In this document: in pieces, positions 7,867 through 16,644 of the stretch
How positions within the stretch are numbered: the first letter of the stretch is position 1
Layout: each line of letters begins with the position of its first letter
DNA from: an uncultured Muribaculaceae bacterium
Lineage (GTDB): Bacteria; Bacteroidota; Bacteroidia; Bacteroidales; Muribaculaceae
Assembly (NCBI GenBank): GCA_910585285.1
Contig: CAJUDL010000042.1
Span: forward strand, 1-29,762
Direction of reading: 5' to 3'
DNA: 29,762 nucleotides
Translations under genes and position numbers: made by a program
The notes under the pieces: generated by a model
The model's input: the letters and a program-made list of their open reading frames with translations, nothing else
What the model was told of the DNA's origin: nothing
The model's database searches: none

Positions 7867-9567
7867 TTATTGTTTTATCATATATTTTTTTGCCTGTTTA
7901 TAAGCTTCTATCCCTTCTCGGTCTATCCCTCCACTGAATCCGGGACCCCCCGCTGCATTATAACCCATGCTTTCTCCGGTTTCCGATGGAGAAACCCAGA
8001 ATGAATAGAGATCGCCGTTTTTCAGTGAGAACCGCAATTTTACAGGTTTCCCAGCAAGACTTGAGAGATCTTTATGTTTCTTCCAAGATATGCGGGTTAT
8101 AGTGCTGTCTGTCGTTACTGAGTTACATTCTGAAATCGCGAATCCGGGAATCACGTTGCCATCCATATCTGTAATTTCGGCAGCAAGAATCCCATTCGGA
8201 CAATCCGTATTGACAAATAGATGCTTACCGGTGAAAACTATAGGTCTCGTTATCAGTTCGCCTCCTTCCGCATTGGCATGATGCGAGACGAAACCATCGC
8301 GACGCATAACCGCCATTCCTGTGCTTCCACCGTAGTGCATCCCGTTTTGTTCGTATACATTACTTTTCAGACCGTCATTACCGGAAAAACCAATATAATA
8401 AAACCACAACTGATCGCCTACTACGGCGCATATTCCCCCAACCGACTGCACATAACCACGATCCCATGCACCCGGATATCTGGATGCCGCTATAAAAACA
8501 TCCCGATCCGTCCTATCCCAGTGAAAGCCATCGCGAGAATAAGCTACCTTGAGTTCGGTGATTTTGGGTACTCCTTTTGCCCTGCAAATCGCATTATCGG
8601 GTCCGAGATGAATCTGCGGCAACGATATCATGATGCTCTCGTATGGAGTAGCCGAGAGATTATAAAGTTGCGGGCGATCTCCGATATATGGATCGGCAAG
8701 ATCCTTGTAGTCTGCACCCATCCAGAAATGCAGGGAATCGTAATCCCATTTTGCTCCCGCCATGAAATCATCGCTTTCATGATAGAGACGATATCGGCCT
8801 ATGGCACTATGCGCAACATTGCCGGCGTTACGCAAGCTGAAGACCCATTTTTTTCGGAAAGGATCGTAATATACAGTGGATCGGTCGCCGCAACGCCCCG
8901 TTTTCACCGGCTCACTCCAGTGTATTCCATCGGCGGATGTCATGCAATAACCATAGTTAAAACGCTCCTTTGAGCCGGGCACACCGTTAGGAGAACGTAA
9001 GAACATCTTGAATCTCTGAGAAGGATCGGTTGTGAAGTGATCCAGCCATACTGTAGATGAATCAGCAATGATACCGGGCACAATTTCATTGGTACCTTCG
9101 ACCACATCAAGCAGTGGTCTTTCCCAATTAATCCCGTCACGGCTTACGGCATAAGCCATTTTATGAAGCCATCCCGCCTCATACCACATCTTGAACACTC
9201 CTTCTGTCGGATCCCACCATACACCTCCATCTTTTGCAGATGCTCCGGGTGTGCCATAGCGACCCTGTTCAAGCTGCGTTTCAGGACAGAGCACAGGATT
9301 GCATGCCACTTTGCGGGGTTGATGAGCAATTCGTGTTAGCGAACTCTTTTCAATCAGAAACGAATCCACAAGAAGCTGCCTTCCGTTATCAACAGGAATT
9401 ATTGCCGGTCGCATCTTATTGAGATAGGGAAGCGGCATAGGATCGAATCCGAGGGGATAGCGCGGAGGCCATGTTTCGGAGAGAATTACGCCATTCGACA
9501 GCGTCTCACCTTTAGCTGCTGCGGGCATAATCGCAGCAATAGCCAATATATAATATATGAATCGCAT
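7867..9567 (-). CDS. secreted five-bladed-propeller glycosidase-like protein
   Basis: This 566-aa protein has a cleavable signal (1-18, AAA). The mature protein starts almost directly at TLSNG, the same point where the 806-aa fusion protein joins its propeller half. Motifs shared with the fusion in the same order are GRQLLVDSFLI, KDGGVWW, MWYEAGW, SRDGINWERP, DRSTVYYDPFRKK, SRDGFHWDR and WDRGYVQSVGG. Repeated SRDG-x-x-W blade motifs suggest a GH32/GH43/GH130-type beta-propeller fold. The second Asp of LFVDDFLI in the fusion is Ser here, so the two paralogues may differ in activity or specificity. It lies 3 bases after SusD and is probably periplasmic, acting on the glycan imported by SusC/D. 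Confidence 0.85.
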   Translation of the reverse strand: MRFIYYILAIAAIMPAAAKGETLSNGVILSETWPPRYPLGFDPMPLPYLNKMRPAIIPVDNGRQLLVDSFLIEKSSLTRIAHQPRKVACNPVLCPETQLEQGRYGTPGASAKDGGVWWDPTEGVFKMWYEAGWLHKMAYAVSRDGINWERPLLDVVEGTNEIVPGIIADSSTVWLDHFTTDPSQRFKMFLRSPNGVPGSKERFNYGYCMTSADGIHWSEPVKTGRCGDRSTVYYDPFRKKWVFSLRNAGNVAHSAIGRYRLYHESDDFMAGAKWDYDSLHFWMGADYKDLADPYIGDRPQLYNLSATPYESIMISLPQIHLGPDNAICRAKGVPKITELKVAYSRDGFHWDRTDRDVFIAASRYPGAWDRGYVQSVGGICAVVGDQLWFYYIGFSGNDGLKSNVYEQNGMHYGGSTGMAVMRRDGFVSHHANAEGGELITRPIVFTGKHLFVNTDCPNGILAAEITDMDGNVIPGFAISECNSVTTDSTITRISWKKHKDLSSLAGKPVKLRFSLKNGDLYSFWVSPSETGESMGYNAAGGPGFSGGIDREGIEAYKQAKKYMIKQ

Positions 9568-9570
9568 AAA

Positions 9571-11322
9571 TTATGGTTTTTCCCAGCCGGGATTTTGTTC
9601 AAGTTTAGGGTTCAACACAAGGGAACGCAAAGGTATGGGAGCAAGATAATCCCGCTGTTCGTTCCAACTTTTCACTTTGTCGGTATTTACAACCTTGTAT
9701 CCTTTATTTCCTTCACTTAAGAAAATGTCGAGACCTATCTTCAGCGGTTTTGCGCCACGCAACAATGGTGTCGGAGGTTTATTTTCCGTGTATAGATATA
9801 CATCATTTTTACCATCACCGTCAAGATCGCATCCCCCTTCTCCATTAAACCAAACTCCCATAAATTGCGGCACAAACAGGCGTCCGGCTTTCCAGCGCAT
9901 GATGTCATCGTAGCGCAACCCCTCCATTGCCATTTCGATGCGACGTTCGCGGCGTATTTCAAGTATGACGCCAAGATTGCTTCCGGCAACATCCGGATAC
10001 ATGGCTTTAAGATACGGATCGGGATCCGCATTTGCCTGACTTAGCAATAACGGCGGCATGCCGACTCTTTCTCTAATAAGTTTCACAGTCTTGTCAAGGT
10101 CATCTTGCGACAAGGTGCCAAGTTCCGCCTTTGCCTCGGCATAATTAAGCAAGACCTCCGCATATCGATAGATTATAACGTCGTTTTCATTTGAGTTCTG
10201 TGCATCCGATAGAGATGATGTATAATATTTTATCGGCATGTAACCTGTCACGGAGTGCATCACCGCATTTATTAGATTGTCTGGATCTGGTGTCGTTTCT
10301 CCAACACGAGTGAATCCGGGTCCTGCGATTGTCTGCGACATACGCGGATCGCGGTTGGCGAATTCAGCAGCGAAAGTCATATTCTCATAACCCGGAAGAT
10401 CAGTAAACCTTGTTCCGTCAGCCATTAGATAAGAATTAACGAATGTTTTCTCAAATCCCATCTTATTTCCAGCCGGATTAGTGAGATTATAGTTAAATCC
10501 ATGTTTCACTCCCAGTTCGAAATCATATGCCTGGGCATTGATGACTTCTACCAAGGATGCGGTGGATGTTTCGGGCTGAGCGAAGAGATCGCGATATGCA
10601 AACTGAGTGCCACCCTTCTTGTCAATTTCATAACGTCCGGACATCATCAACTCTTCAGAAGCTTCCACACATTCCTGAAGAAACTTCTCAGAATCGTTCA
10701 GTCCGTGATATTTGCGGAAAGTTCCCTCGAAAAGGCAAAAGCGGCTTTTGAGAGCCAAAGCACTCCATCTCGTAATTGTATTAAGGCTTTTATCTGTTGG
10801 CAAAGCCTCCAGTATTTCGTCGCTCAATTCTTCCAGAATCTTGTTTGCTATAAAATCACGCGTGTCTCTCGAATTATAAAGTTCAGGACTGTTGTCATCA
10901 AGGACTATCTCATACCAAGGAACGCCTCCGAATGTCTTCAGTTTCTCATAATAGAACTTTGCGCGCAGGAAATGAGCCATAGCCTCATATTTAGCCTTTG
11001 CCTTCAAATCGGAGCAATTCGGAGAATACTTGAAGAAAATGTTTATTTCGCGTAAGGCAGTCCAGTTCCAACTACCTGCACTGATGGTTGCACTGCGTAA
11101 TCCCGTCATATAATCAGGCAAAGTGAGACGAATTCCGTTGTCTGCCGTTTCTGTAGTTGAGCCGGTCATTTGTGGCAAAAGCCCGTTGATGTAAAGACGC
11201 AGTTCATTCTCACTGCGGAAGGATGTCTCGGGACTCAGACTTGACTGCGGCTCCTGATCAAGATTGCAGGATGCTACTGCACAAGCAGTCAGACCCAACA
11301 TAAATATATATTTAATTTTCAT
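9571..11322 (-). CDS. SusD/RagB-family outer-membrane glycan-binding lipoprotein
   Basis: This 583-aa surface lipoprotein partners the SusC porin and captures the substrate at the outer membrane. A signal with Cys19 (VAS-C) precedes NLDQEPQSSLSPETSF, the usual SusD start. Downstream come the all-helical SusD core with RAKFYYEKLKTFGGVPW and the C-terminal RRERRIEMAMEGLRYDDIMRW block. A DLDGDGKND loop near residues 485-500 looks like a calcium-binding site common in the family. It starts 5 bases after the susC stop and is followed 3 bases later by the propeller enzyme. In RUS nomenclature this would be the RusD position. Confidence 0.95.
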   Translation of the reverse strand: MKIKYIFMLGLTACAVASCNLDQEPQSSLSPETSFRSENELRLYINGLLPQMTGSTTETADNGIRLTLPDYMTGLRSATISAGSWNWTALREINIFFKYSPNCSDLKAKAKYEAMAHFLRAKFYYEKLKTFGGVPWYEIVLDDNSPELYNSRDTRDFIANKILEELSDEILEALPTDKSLNTITRWSALALKSRFCLFEGTFRKYHGLNDSEKFLQECVEASEELMMSGRYEIDKKGGTQFAYRDLFAQPETSTASLVEVINAQAYDFELGVKHGFNYNLTNPAGNKMGFEKTFVNSYLMADGTRFTDLPGYENMTFAAEFANRDPRMSQTIAGPGFTRVGETTPDPDNLINAVMHSVTGYMPIKYYTSSLSDAQNSNENDVIIYRYAEVLLNYAEAKAELGTLSQDDLDKTVKLIRERVGMPPLLLSQANADPDPYLKAMYPDVAGSNLGVILEIRRERRIEMAMEGLRYDDIMRWKAGRLFVPQFMGVWFNGEGGCDLDGDGKNDVYLYTENKPPTPLLRGAKPLKIGLDIFLSEGNKGYKVVNTDKVKSWNEQRDYLAPIPLRSLVLNPKLEQNPGWEKP

Positions 11323-11326
11323 AATT

Positions 11327-14300
11327 TTAGAAAGTTACGTTCAAGCCTACGGTAAAAGTACGTGAGAAGGGATATATTCTTGCATCTGCCGATGACATAG
11401 CCTGTTCGGGGTCAATATAATCGGTATGGAATGGAGAATGATACCACAGATTCTCTCCTGCAACATATATTCTCAGCTTCTCTACAAAGAATTTCTTTGT
11501 CAGAGAAGATGGGAGTGTATAGCCAACAGAAAGTGTTTTGAGCCTTATATACGCAAGGTTCTGTAGATAGCGGTCGTTGACCACCGTCATCTGGGCATTA
11601 TCCTTATACGCCGCGCTTCCGCGTTCAAGACGCGGGAAATATGCTTCAGTGTTTTCCGGAGCCCATGCTTGCTCTGCAAGTCCTTTGGGAAGAAATGCAC
11701 TGTTTACACGTCCCCAGGAGCCCCAAAATTTTTCCATCTCCTTATCTGGATACATATTATAGCGTCCTATTCCCTGAAATGCGATATCAAAATCAATACC
11801 CATCCATGAAGCAGAGAGTCCAAATCCGTAATTCCATCTTGGTGTGGAATTGCCGATTATTTCAAGATCTCCATGGTTGTCAAGTGTATTGGAGCCATTG
11901 TCAATAGACCCGCTCTTGTCCACGTCAACAAATCTGAGGTCTCCACCCCGGAGCACAGCCCATTCTCCTCCGGAAAGCAGAATGTCACGATTCACCTGAC
12001 GCTGGTCCACACCATATGCTGCAGCTTCCTCATCAGAAGAGAAGAGTCCATTTACACGATATCCCCATATTTCTCCTAAAGTCATTCCTTCATAATAATC
12101 GGTAAGCACTTTGGAATCATTACCGGAATACTTCGTCACTTTGGAGAGCGCATCGCCCAAAGAGGCTCGGACTCCCCATTCCAGCGTACCCTTTGACAGT
12201 CTCACACGATCGTTGTAAGCAAGAGTGATTTCGTATCCATTAGTGCGCAATTCACCTACATTCTGTCTTGGAGGATTTGTGCCATAGACTTCAGGTACCG
12301 TTATGCCATCAGCAAACATGTCAGTGGTGCGCCTGATGAAATAATCACCGGAAAAACTAAGTCTGTTGTTAAACAGAGCAATATCGAGACCGAAGTCAAG
12401 GCTATGCACTTTCTCCCAAGTGTAGTCGCTGGAAATAGGTTGTGGAGAAGTAAGGTAATATGGCAATTCTCCGTTTATTATATAAGAAGTGTTCTGTTTT
12501 TGACTTATGGTGCTGTAAGGATACATTGCCACGCCAAGTTGGTTGCCCAAAACTCCGTATGATGCCCTAAACTTGAGATTGGAAATAGCCGTGATATTCT
12601 GCATGAAATTCTCTTCGCTTATCCTCCATGCCGCCGATGCAGACGGAAAGAAACCATAACGATTACGGGATAAGAAGCGTGAGGATCCGTCGTAACGCCC
12701 GTTAAACTCCACAAGATAACGATTGTCAAAGTTATAGTTAAGACGGAAAAATAATCCAAAAAGCTCATACGCTGTAGCACCACCTGTAGCTCTGATATCC
12801 TCTCCGACCGCGAGATTGAGGTCGTTGAGATTCTCCGACAGCACATCTGTACGGTATCCCGACAGATCACGTGTCCGCTGGTGTTCATAATTCATCCCGA
12901 CTACAGCTGAGACATTATGTTTTTGAGCGAATTCAGCATCATAGGTAGCATATGCGTTAAATATATGCGATGGGTTAAACGACATGTTTTTCTGATAATA
13001 ATCAGTCTTGTGGATTGTTGTTGAACTCAATTGAGTGCGGTTCTCGTATCCTGATGATACATAGACAGTGCCTTGACGTTTCCAGCTGTCATCCATTGTA
13101 AACATGAAAGTATAATCTGCATTCAGGCGAAGACTTTTCAGTATGTCAAATTGAGCAGAGAATGTGTTTTTGAATCGTCTCAAACCTACCGAACCCTTGG
13201 AAACGCCACCGAGAATGTCAGCAAAACGGGCTTCCCCAAGAATCTTTCCGTTTGCCATTACTCCGGTATAGTTGCCGTCAGGACCTATTGGCACATAATA
13301 TGGAGCACAATTGATCATGGTGCGGGCAAAAGCTGCGTTCGAAGCATTTTCACCCGGATATGTATGGCTGCGATCAAAATATGTTGTATTGTTAGAAATG
13401 CGTATACGGTTTGTTAATTTCGCATTAATTTTCGATGTGAAAGTATATTGACGATACTTTTCGTCAGCTATTTTTATGAAACCGTCCTTTGAGTAATAGC
13501 TGCCCGAGATGTAATATTGCACTTTATCTCCGCCTCCGGAAATAGTGACCCCATGAGATTGCGACATTGTGTTGTTTTTATACATCCAGTCCCACCAATC
13601 GAAATTTCCATAGTAATGGTATTTACCTGTTGCATCTTTCACAACCCACGGACGCTCCGGATTTTCTGTGATGTCATATCTTCGCGCTTCCAGTTCGGTG
13701 TAATCAGCAGCAGTATAACCCGTGGCTGAACTTCCAGTGCTTTTATAGGATGTATCATAAATCATGGCGTGTTCATATCCGGAGGTTACAAAATCTGTCT
13801 TTACCGTAGGTTGCGACCAGGATACGTAACCTGAATATGAAACCCGTGTTTTGCCCTCTGAAGCCTTTTTGGTGGTGACAAGTATAACACCGAATGCAGC
13901 TCGGGCACCATATATCGCAGCTGATGACGCATCCTTAAGGGCGGAAATAGACTCCACATCATTAGGATTGATCTGGTCAATGCTTCCCGGCACGCCATCA
14001 ATAAGTATAAGAGGAGAATTTGAATTTATAGAGCCTTGTCCGCGTATGCTTATTGAACCTCCAGCACCGGGTGAGCCGGTATTAACTGAAATATTCACAT
14101 TAGGCATAGCACCCTGAAGCATTTGCGTCACTGAATTTGAAGAGCGGTCTTCAAGAATCTTTCCTGATACAGAAGCAACTGCACCTGTAAGGTTTACCTT
14201 TTTCTGTGAACCATAACCGACAACCACAACTTCATCAAGCAGCTGATCGTTATCACGCATCACCACATCTATGATATTCCGACCTTTCACCTTGATCTCT

Positions 14301-14542
14301 TCGGGAATACATCCTACAAAACGGAATTCCAATATATCATCGGCATTAGCCAATATGGCATATTTTCCTTCCAAATCTGTGGTAACAGCTTTATTTGTGC
14401 TTTTACTCAGGACTGTAACTCCCACAAGCGGTTCGCCTGCAGGATCAGTTACTTTACCTGAAATCATATTTTGTGCCACGGAAACAAACGCACATACCGT
14501 GAGCATAAGGACTGTTATGAGTCCTCTTTCAAATCTTTTCAT
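11327..14542 (-). CDS. SusC/RagA-family TonB-dependent outer-membrane transporter
   Basis: This 1071-aa TonB-dependent porin imports the glycan with TonB energy. I place the start at 14542 (MKRFERGLITVLML), which begins a normal signal peptide ending in VAQ. A longer in-frame reading to 14635 adds 31 residues that look like read-through of the kinase gene and lack signal character. Domains in order are a carboxypeptidase-regulatory-like domain (GKVTDPAGEPLVGVTV), the TonB box and SusC signature DEVVVVGYGSQKK, the plug (LILIDGVPGS, IYGARAAFGVILVTTK), and a large beta-barrel ending in VGLNVTF. The first 14 bases overlap the 3' end of the upstream ribokinase, so the two are translationally linked. 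Confidence 0.95.
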   Translation of the reverse strand: MKRFERGLITVLMLTVCAFVSVAQNMISGKVTDPAGEPLVGVTVLSKSTNKAVTTDLEGKYAILANADDILEFRFVGCIPEEIKVKGRNIIDVVMRDNDQLLDEVVVVGYGSQKKVNLTGAVASVSGKILEDRSSNSVTQMLQGAMPNVNISVNTGSPGAGGSISIRGQGSINSNSPLILIDGVPGSIDQINPNDVESISALKDASSAAIYGARAAFGVILVTTKKASEGKTRVSYSGYVSWSQPTVKTDFVTSGYEHAMIYDTSYKSTGSSATGYTAADYTELEARRYDITENPERPWVVKDATGKYHYYGNFDWWDWMYKNNTMSQSHGVTISGGGDKVQYYISGSYYSKDGFIKIADEKYRQYTFTSKINAKLTNRIRISNNTTYFDRSHTYPGENASNAAFARTMINCAPYYVPIGPDGNYTGVMANGKILGEARFADILGGVSKGSVGLRRFKNTFSAQFDILKSLRLNADYTFMFTMDDSWKRQGTVYVSSGYENRTQLSSTTIHKTDYYQKNMSFNPSHIFNAYATYDAEFAQKHNVSAVVGMNYEHQRTRDLSGYRTDVLSENLNDLNLAVGEDIRATGGATAYELFGLFFRLNYNFDNRYLVEFNGRYDGSSRFLSRNRYGFFPSASAAWRISEENFMQNITAISNLKFRASYGVLGNQLGVAMYPYSTISQKQNTSYIINGELPYYLTSPQPISSDYTWEKVHSLDFGLDIALFNNRLSFSGDYFIRRTTDMFADGITVPEVYGTNPPRQNVGELRTNGYEITLAYNDRVRLSKGTLEWGVRASLGDALSKVTKYSGNDSKVLTDYYEGMTLGEIWGYRVNGLFSSDEEAAAYGVDQRQVNRDILLSGGEWAVLRGGDLRFVDVDKSGSIDNGSNTLDNHGDLEIIGNSTPRWNYGFGLSASWMGIDFDIAFQGIGRYNMYPDKEMEKFWGSWGRVNSAFLPKGLAEQAWAPENTEAYFPRLERGSAAYKDNAQMTVVNDRYLQNLAYIRLKTLSVGYTLPSSLTKKFFVEKLRIYVAGENLWYHSPFHTDYIDPEQAMSSADARIYPFSRTFTVGLNVTF

Positions 14543-15488
14543 ACTGTAATATGTTAGGCTGTGGGGATACGCATTCGCATTGTAATAGGAAGCGATCAAC
14601 TTCTTCTGCTGTCGGGATAGAGGTGGTTGCACCATGCCTTGTCACAGCAATTGCCGAGGCTGCGTTTGCATATCTCATATTCTCTTCTGTGATATAATCT
14701 CCGGAGAACTGCACAGCGAGCGCACCGCAGAAAGTGTCGCCGGCAGCAACAGTGTCAACAACATCAACTTTATACGGCTCAATATGGCTGCAGCCAAATG
14801 GCGTTATAAGATATGCTCCTTTTGATCCGACTGTGACTACGATATTTTTAACTCCGGTATGCTTCAGTCGTATCATTATCTGATCCATATTATCATTTGA
14901 ATAGGGTAAACCGGCAACTATTCCTCCTTCTATTTCGTTTACCACCAGAACATCAACATTTGAAAGAAGCTCAGGATCTGCTTCTTTGGCAGGCGCGAGA
15001 TTAAGTATCACTTTTTTTCCATGACTTTTTGCATAACTTGCTGTAGCGCATATCGTCTGATAGGGAATTTCAGCCTGCATTATCACGATATCGGCTCTAT
15101 CCAACGCTTTTTTGAAGGTGTCGAGCAATGTTGGCTGGAGCTTATTGTTGGCACCAGGAGCCACTGCGATGCAATTTTCCCCTTCATGACTTACATATAT
15201 CAGCGCCATGCCCGTGGGTTGCTCCGAATCATCAATCACATAGTCAGTGATAATTTTCTCGTTTTGCAAATGCTTTTTTAACAGAGAGGCATAGTGATCA
15301 TTACCAAGTGCTGTGACAAAAATGACATCACCTCCAAGACGGGCAGCTGCAATCGCCTGGTTCATTCCTTTTCCACCGATTGCTTGCGAGAATTCAGCAT
15401 CACATACCGTCTCTCCCCGTGATGGCAAATGATGCACTTTTGCCATCAAGTCAATGTTGGTGCTACCAACAACTACAATTTTGTTCAT
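14529..15488 (-). CDS. ribokinase-family (PfkB) sugar kinase 1
   Basis: This 319-aa cytoplasmic kinase of the ribokinase/PfkB family transfers ATP phosphate to the terminal hydroxyl of a pentose or similar sugar. The N-terminal GSTNID (8-13) and GGKGMNQA (38-45) form the substrate lid and binding region. NEIE marks the Mg/phosphate site. DTVAAGDTF (about 245-255) holds the catalytic Asp and the anion hole, and the same AAGD form occurs in E. coli ribokinase, so activity is expected. It is a tandem paralogue of the next gene upstream, with long shared blocks such as QAIAAARLGGDV and VAPGAN. It ends inside the susC start. Two tandem ribokinases beside SusC/D are a hallmark of RUS loci. Confidence 0.9.
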   Translation of the reverse strand: MNKIVVVGSTNIDLMAKVHHLPSRGETVCDAEFSQAIGGKGMNQAIAAARLGGDVIFVTALGNDHYASLLKKHLQNEKIITDYVIDDSEQPTGMALIYVSHEGENCIAVAPGANNKLQPTLLDTFKKALDRADIVIMQAEIPYQTICATASYAKSHGKKVILNLAPAKEADPELLSNVDVLVVNEIEGGIVAGLPYSNDNMDQIMIRLKHTGVKNIVVTVGSKGAYLITPFGCSHIEPYKVDVVDTVAAGDTFCGALAVQFSGDYITEENMRYANAASAIAVTRHGATTSIPTAEEVDRFLLQCECVSPQPNILQYEKI

Positions 15489-15525
15489 TAAATAAAGAGT
15501 TATATTGTTGTTTTAAATTCTGTTT

Positions 15526-16455
15526 TCAAATAATTGCGTCCACTTCGGTTCTATATGGTATAGCTTGTTGCGCTCCTATACGTGTCACTGAAAGGGAAGC
15601 TGCGGCATTGGCGTAACGGGCTGCCTCCATGACGCTACAGCCGTATGAAATCTGAGTTCCAAACGCACCGCAGAATACATCGCCCGCTCCGATTGAGTCA
15701 ACAACCTCTACATTCCGTGCCGGGAATGAGGCGTATTCCGGACCAGACTTAACAAACACTCCGCCACCACCTAAAGTAATGAGCACATTATCGACTCCTC
15801 TCCGGCTGATTATATCGGCTGCGGCACGCGCTGTGCGCATGTCGAATATCTCTATTCCGGCAAGTTGCTCTGCTTCTACTCGATTTGGAAGGATTGCATA
15901 GAGACGGCTTATGATGGTATCGTTAAGCGTCAGCGGTGCCGGTGCCGGTTTCATTATCGTCTTTACGCCATGAGAATTTGCTATGTTGATTGCATGCTCC
16001 ACTGTGTCAAGCGGAATCTCAAGCTGCACTATCAGAATATCAGCAGATGCGATACATTCTTCAGCTTTTGAAATATCCTCCACACTCAGAGTTGTATTGG
16101 CACCGGGCGCAACGATAATATAATTCTCTCCGATTGCATTCACTGTTATCATGGCGAATCCGGATGGATTGTTAAGATCGGTAATAACATAGTTCGTAGA
16201 GATATTTTCGTTGCGGTATAAGTCGATTGCCTGAAGACCAAACAGATCGTATCCGATTTTGGAAACGAGTGTAACATCTCCTCCAAGTCGCGCCGCCGCA
16301 ATAGCCTGATTGGCACCTTTCCCTCCCGGTTCCATGACAAATCTCCCTCCCAGGATAGTCTCCCCCGGCATCGGAAACCGATCGGCACGAATAATCATGT
16401 CGGTGTTACAACTTCCTACAACGATTATCTTAGGTTTTTTAGTGGTAGTTTTCAT
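15526..16455 (-). CDS. ribokinase-family (PfkB) sugar kinase 2
   Basis: This 309-aa paralogue of the adjacent kinase carries GSCNTD, GGKGANQAIAAARLGGDV, NRVEAEQ and DSIGAGDVFCGAF with the catalytic Asp. The two kinases differ in the anion-hole sequence (GAGD here, AAGD in the other) and in the loop before it, so they may prefer different sugars or have different regulatory roles. I choose the ATG at 16455. An ATG at 16464 is equally possible, adding three residues. A longer TTG reading to 16485 is unlikely because it falls inside the -7 promoter box at 16483-16490. It is the first gene of the long polycistron and is 37 bases from the next kinase. Confidence 0.9.
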   Translation of the reverse strand: MKTTTKKPKIIVVGSCNTDMIIRADRFPMPGETILGGRFVMEPGGKGANQAIAAARLGGDVTLVSKIGYDLFGLQAIDLYRNENISTNYVITDLNNPSGFAMITVNAIGENYIIVAPGANTTLSVEDISKAEECIASADILIVQLEIPLDTVEHAINIANSHGVKTIMKPAPAPLTLNDTIISRLYAILPNRVEAEQLAGIEIFDMRTARAAADIISRRGVDNVLITLGGGGVFVKSGPEYASFPARNVEVVDSIGAGDVFCGAFGTQISYGCSVMEAARYANAAASLSVTRIGAQQAIPYRTEVDAII

Positions 16456-16482
16456 GGTATGCATCGTCTGAGTTTTCAGATG

Positions 16483-16490
16483 CAAATATA
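16483..16490 (-). promoter_or_regulatory. -7 box of the catabolic operon promoter
   Basis: The minus strand reads TATATTTG, a perfect TAnnTTTG box, giving a start of transcription near 16476 and a very short leader before the kinase ATG. The nearest TTTG on that strand is 25 bases further upstream instead of about 20, so the -33 part is poor. That fits a promoter that depends on an activator, possibly the 510-aa protein encoded upstream. Confidence 0.6.
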
Positions 16491-16519
16491 TGCCACCTCA
16501 TATTCACTAAAAAACCAAA

Positions 16520-16529
16520 AAAACGTTTT
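16520..16529. promoter_or_regulatory. AAAACGTTTT dyad, possible operator
   Basis: This 10-bp perfect palindrome is centred about 50 bases upstream of the predicted transcription start of the kinase-SusC/D operon. CG-centred A/T palindromes are common operator cores, but the surrounding DNA is A-rich, so chance is possible. Confidence 0.3.
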
Positions 16530-16644
16530 AAATATATTATGAAAAAACAGGAATCTAAGAATTAAATACAAGCAACAAGCTAATACGTAACCATATAGCA
16601 TTTATCAAAAACCGCTTAAATATATATGTTTAAATAATTTTTTA

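Noticed and set aside
5028..9567. A classical sialic-acid (nan) operon
   Set aside because: YhcH, aldolase and MFS fit, but there is no NanE epimerase, ROK kinase, sialidase Asp-boxes or sialate esterase, and the kinases are ribokinases.
14543..14635. 31-residue N-terminal extension of SusC
   Set aside because: The extension is the ribokinase 3' end in another frame and lacks signal character; MKRFERGL at 14542 begins a normal signal peptide.
16456..16485. TTG start extending ribokinase 2 upstream to 16485
   Set aside because: The TTG falls inside the perfect -7 box at 16483-16490, so it would not be transcribed; ATG codons at 16464 and 16455 fit.
16600..16644. Terminator after the regulator-like gene
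   Set aside because: The A/T-only inverted segment (TTAAA...TTTAA) has a weak 5-bp stem and the T-run is displaced by GCGG.
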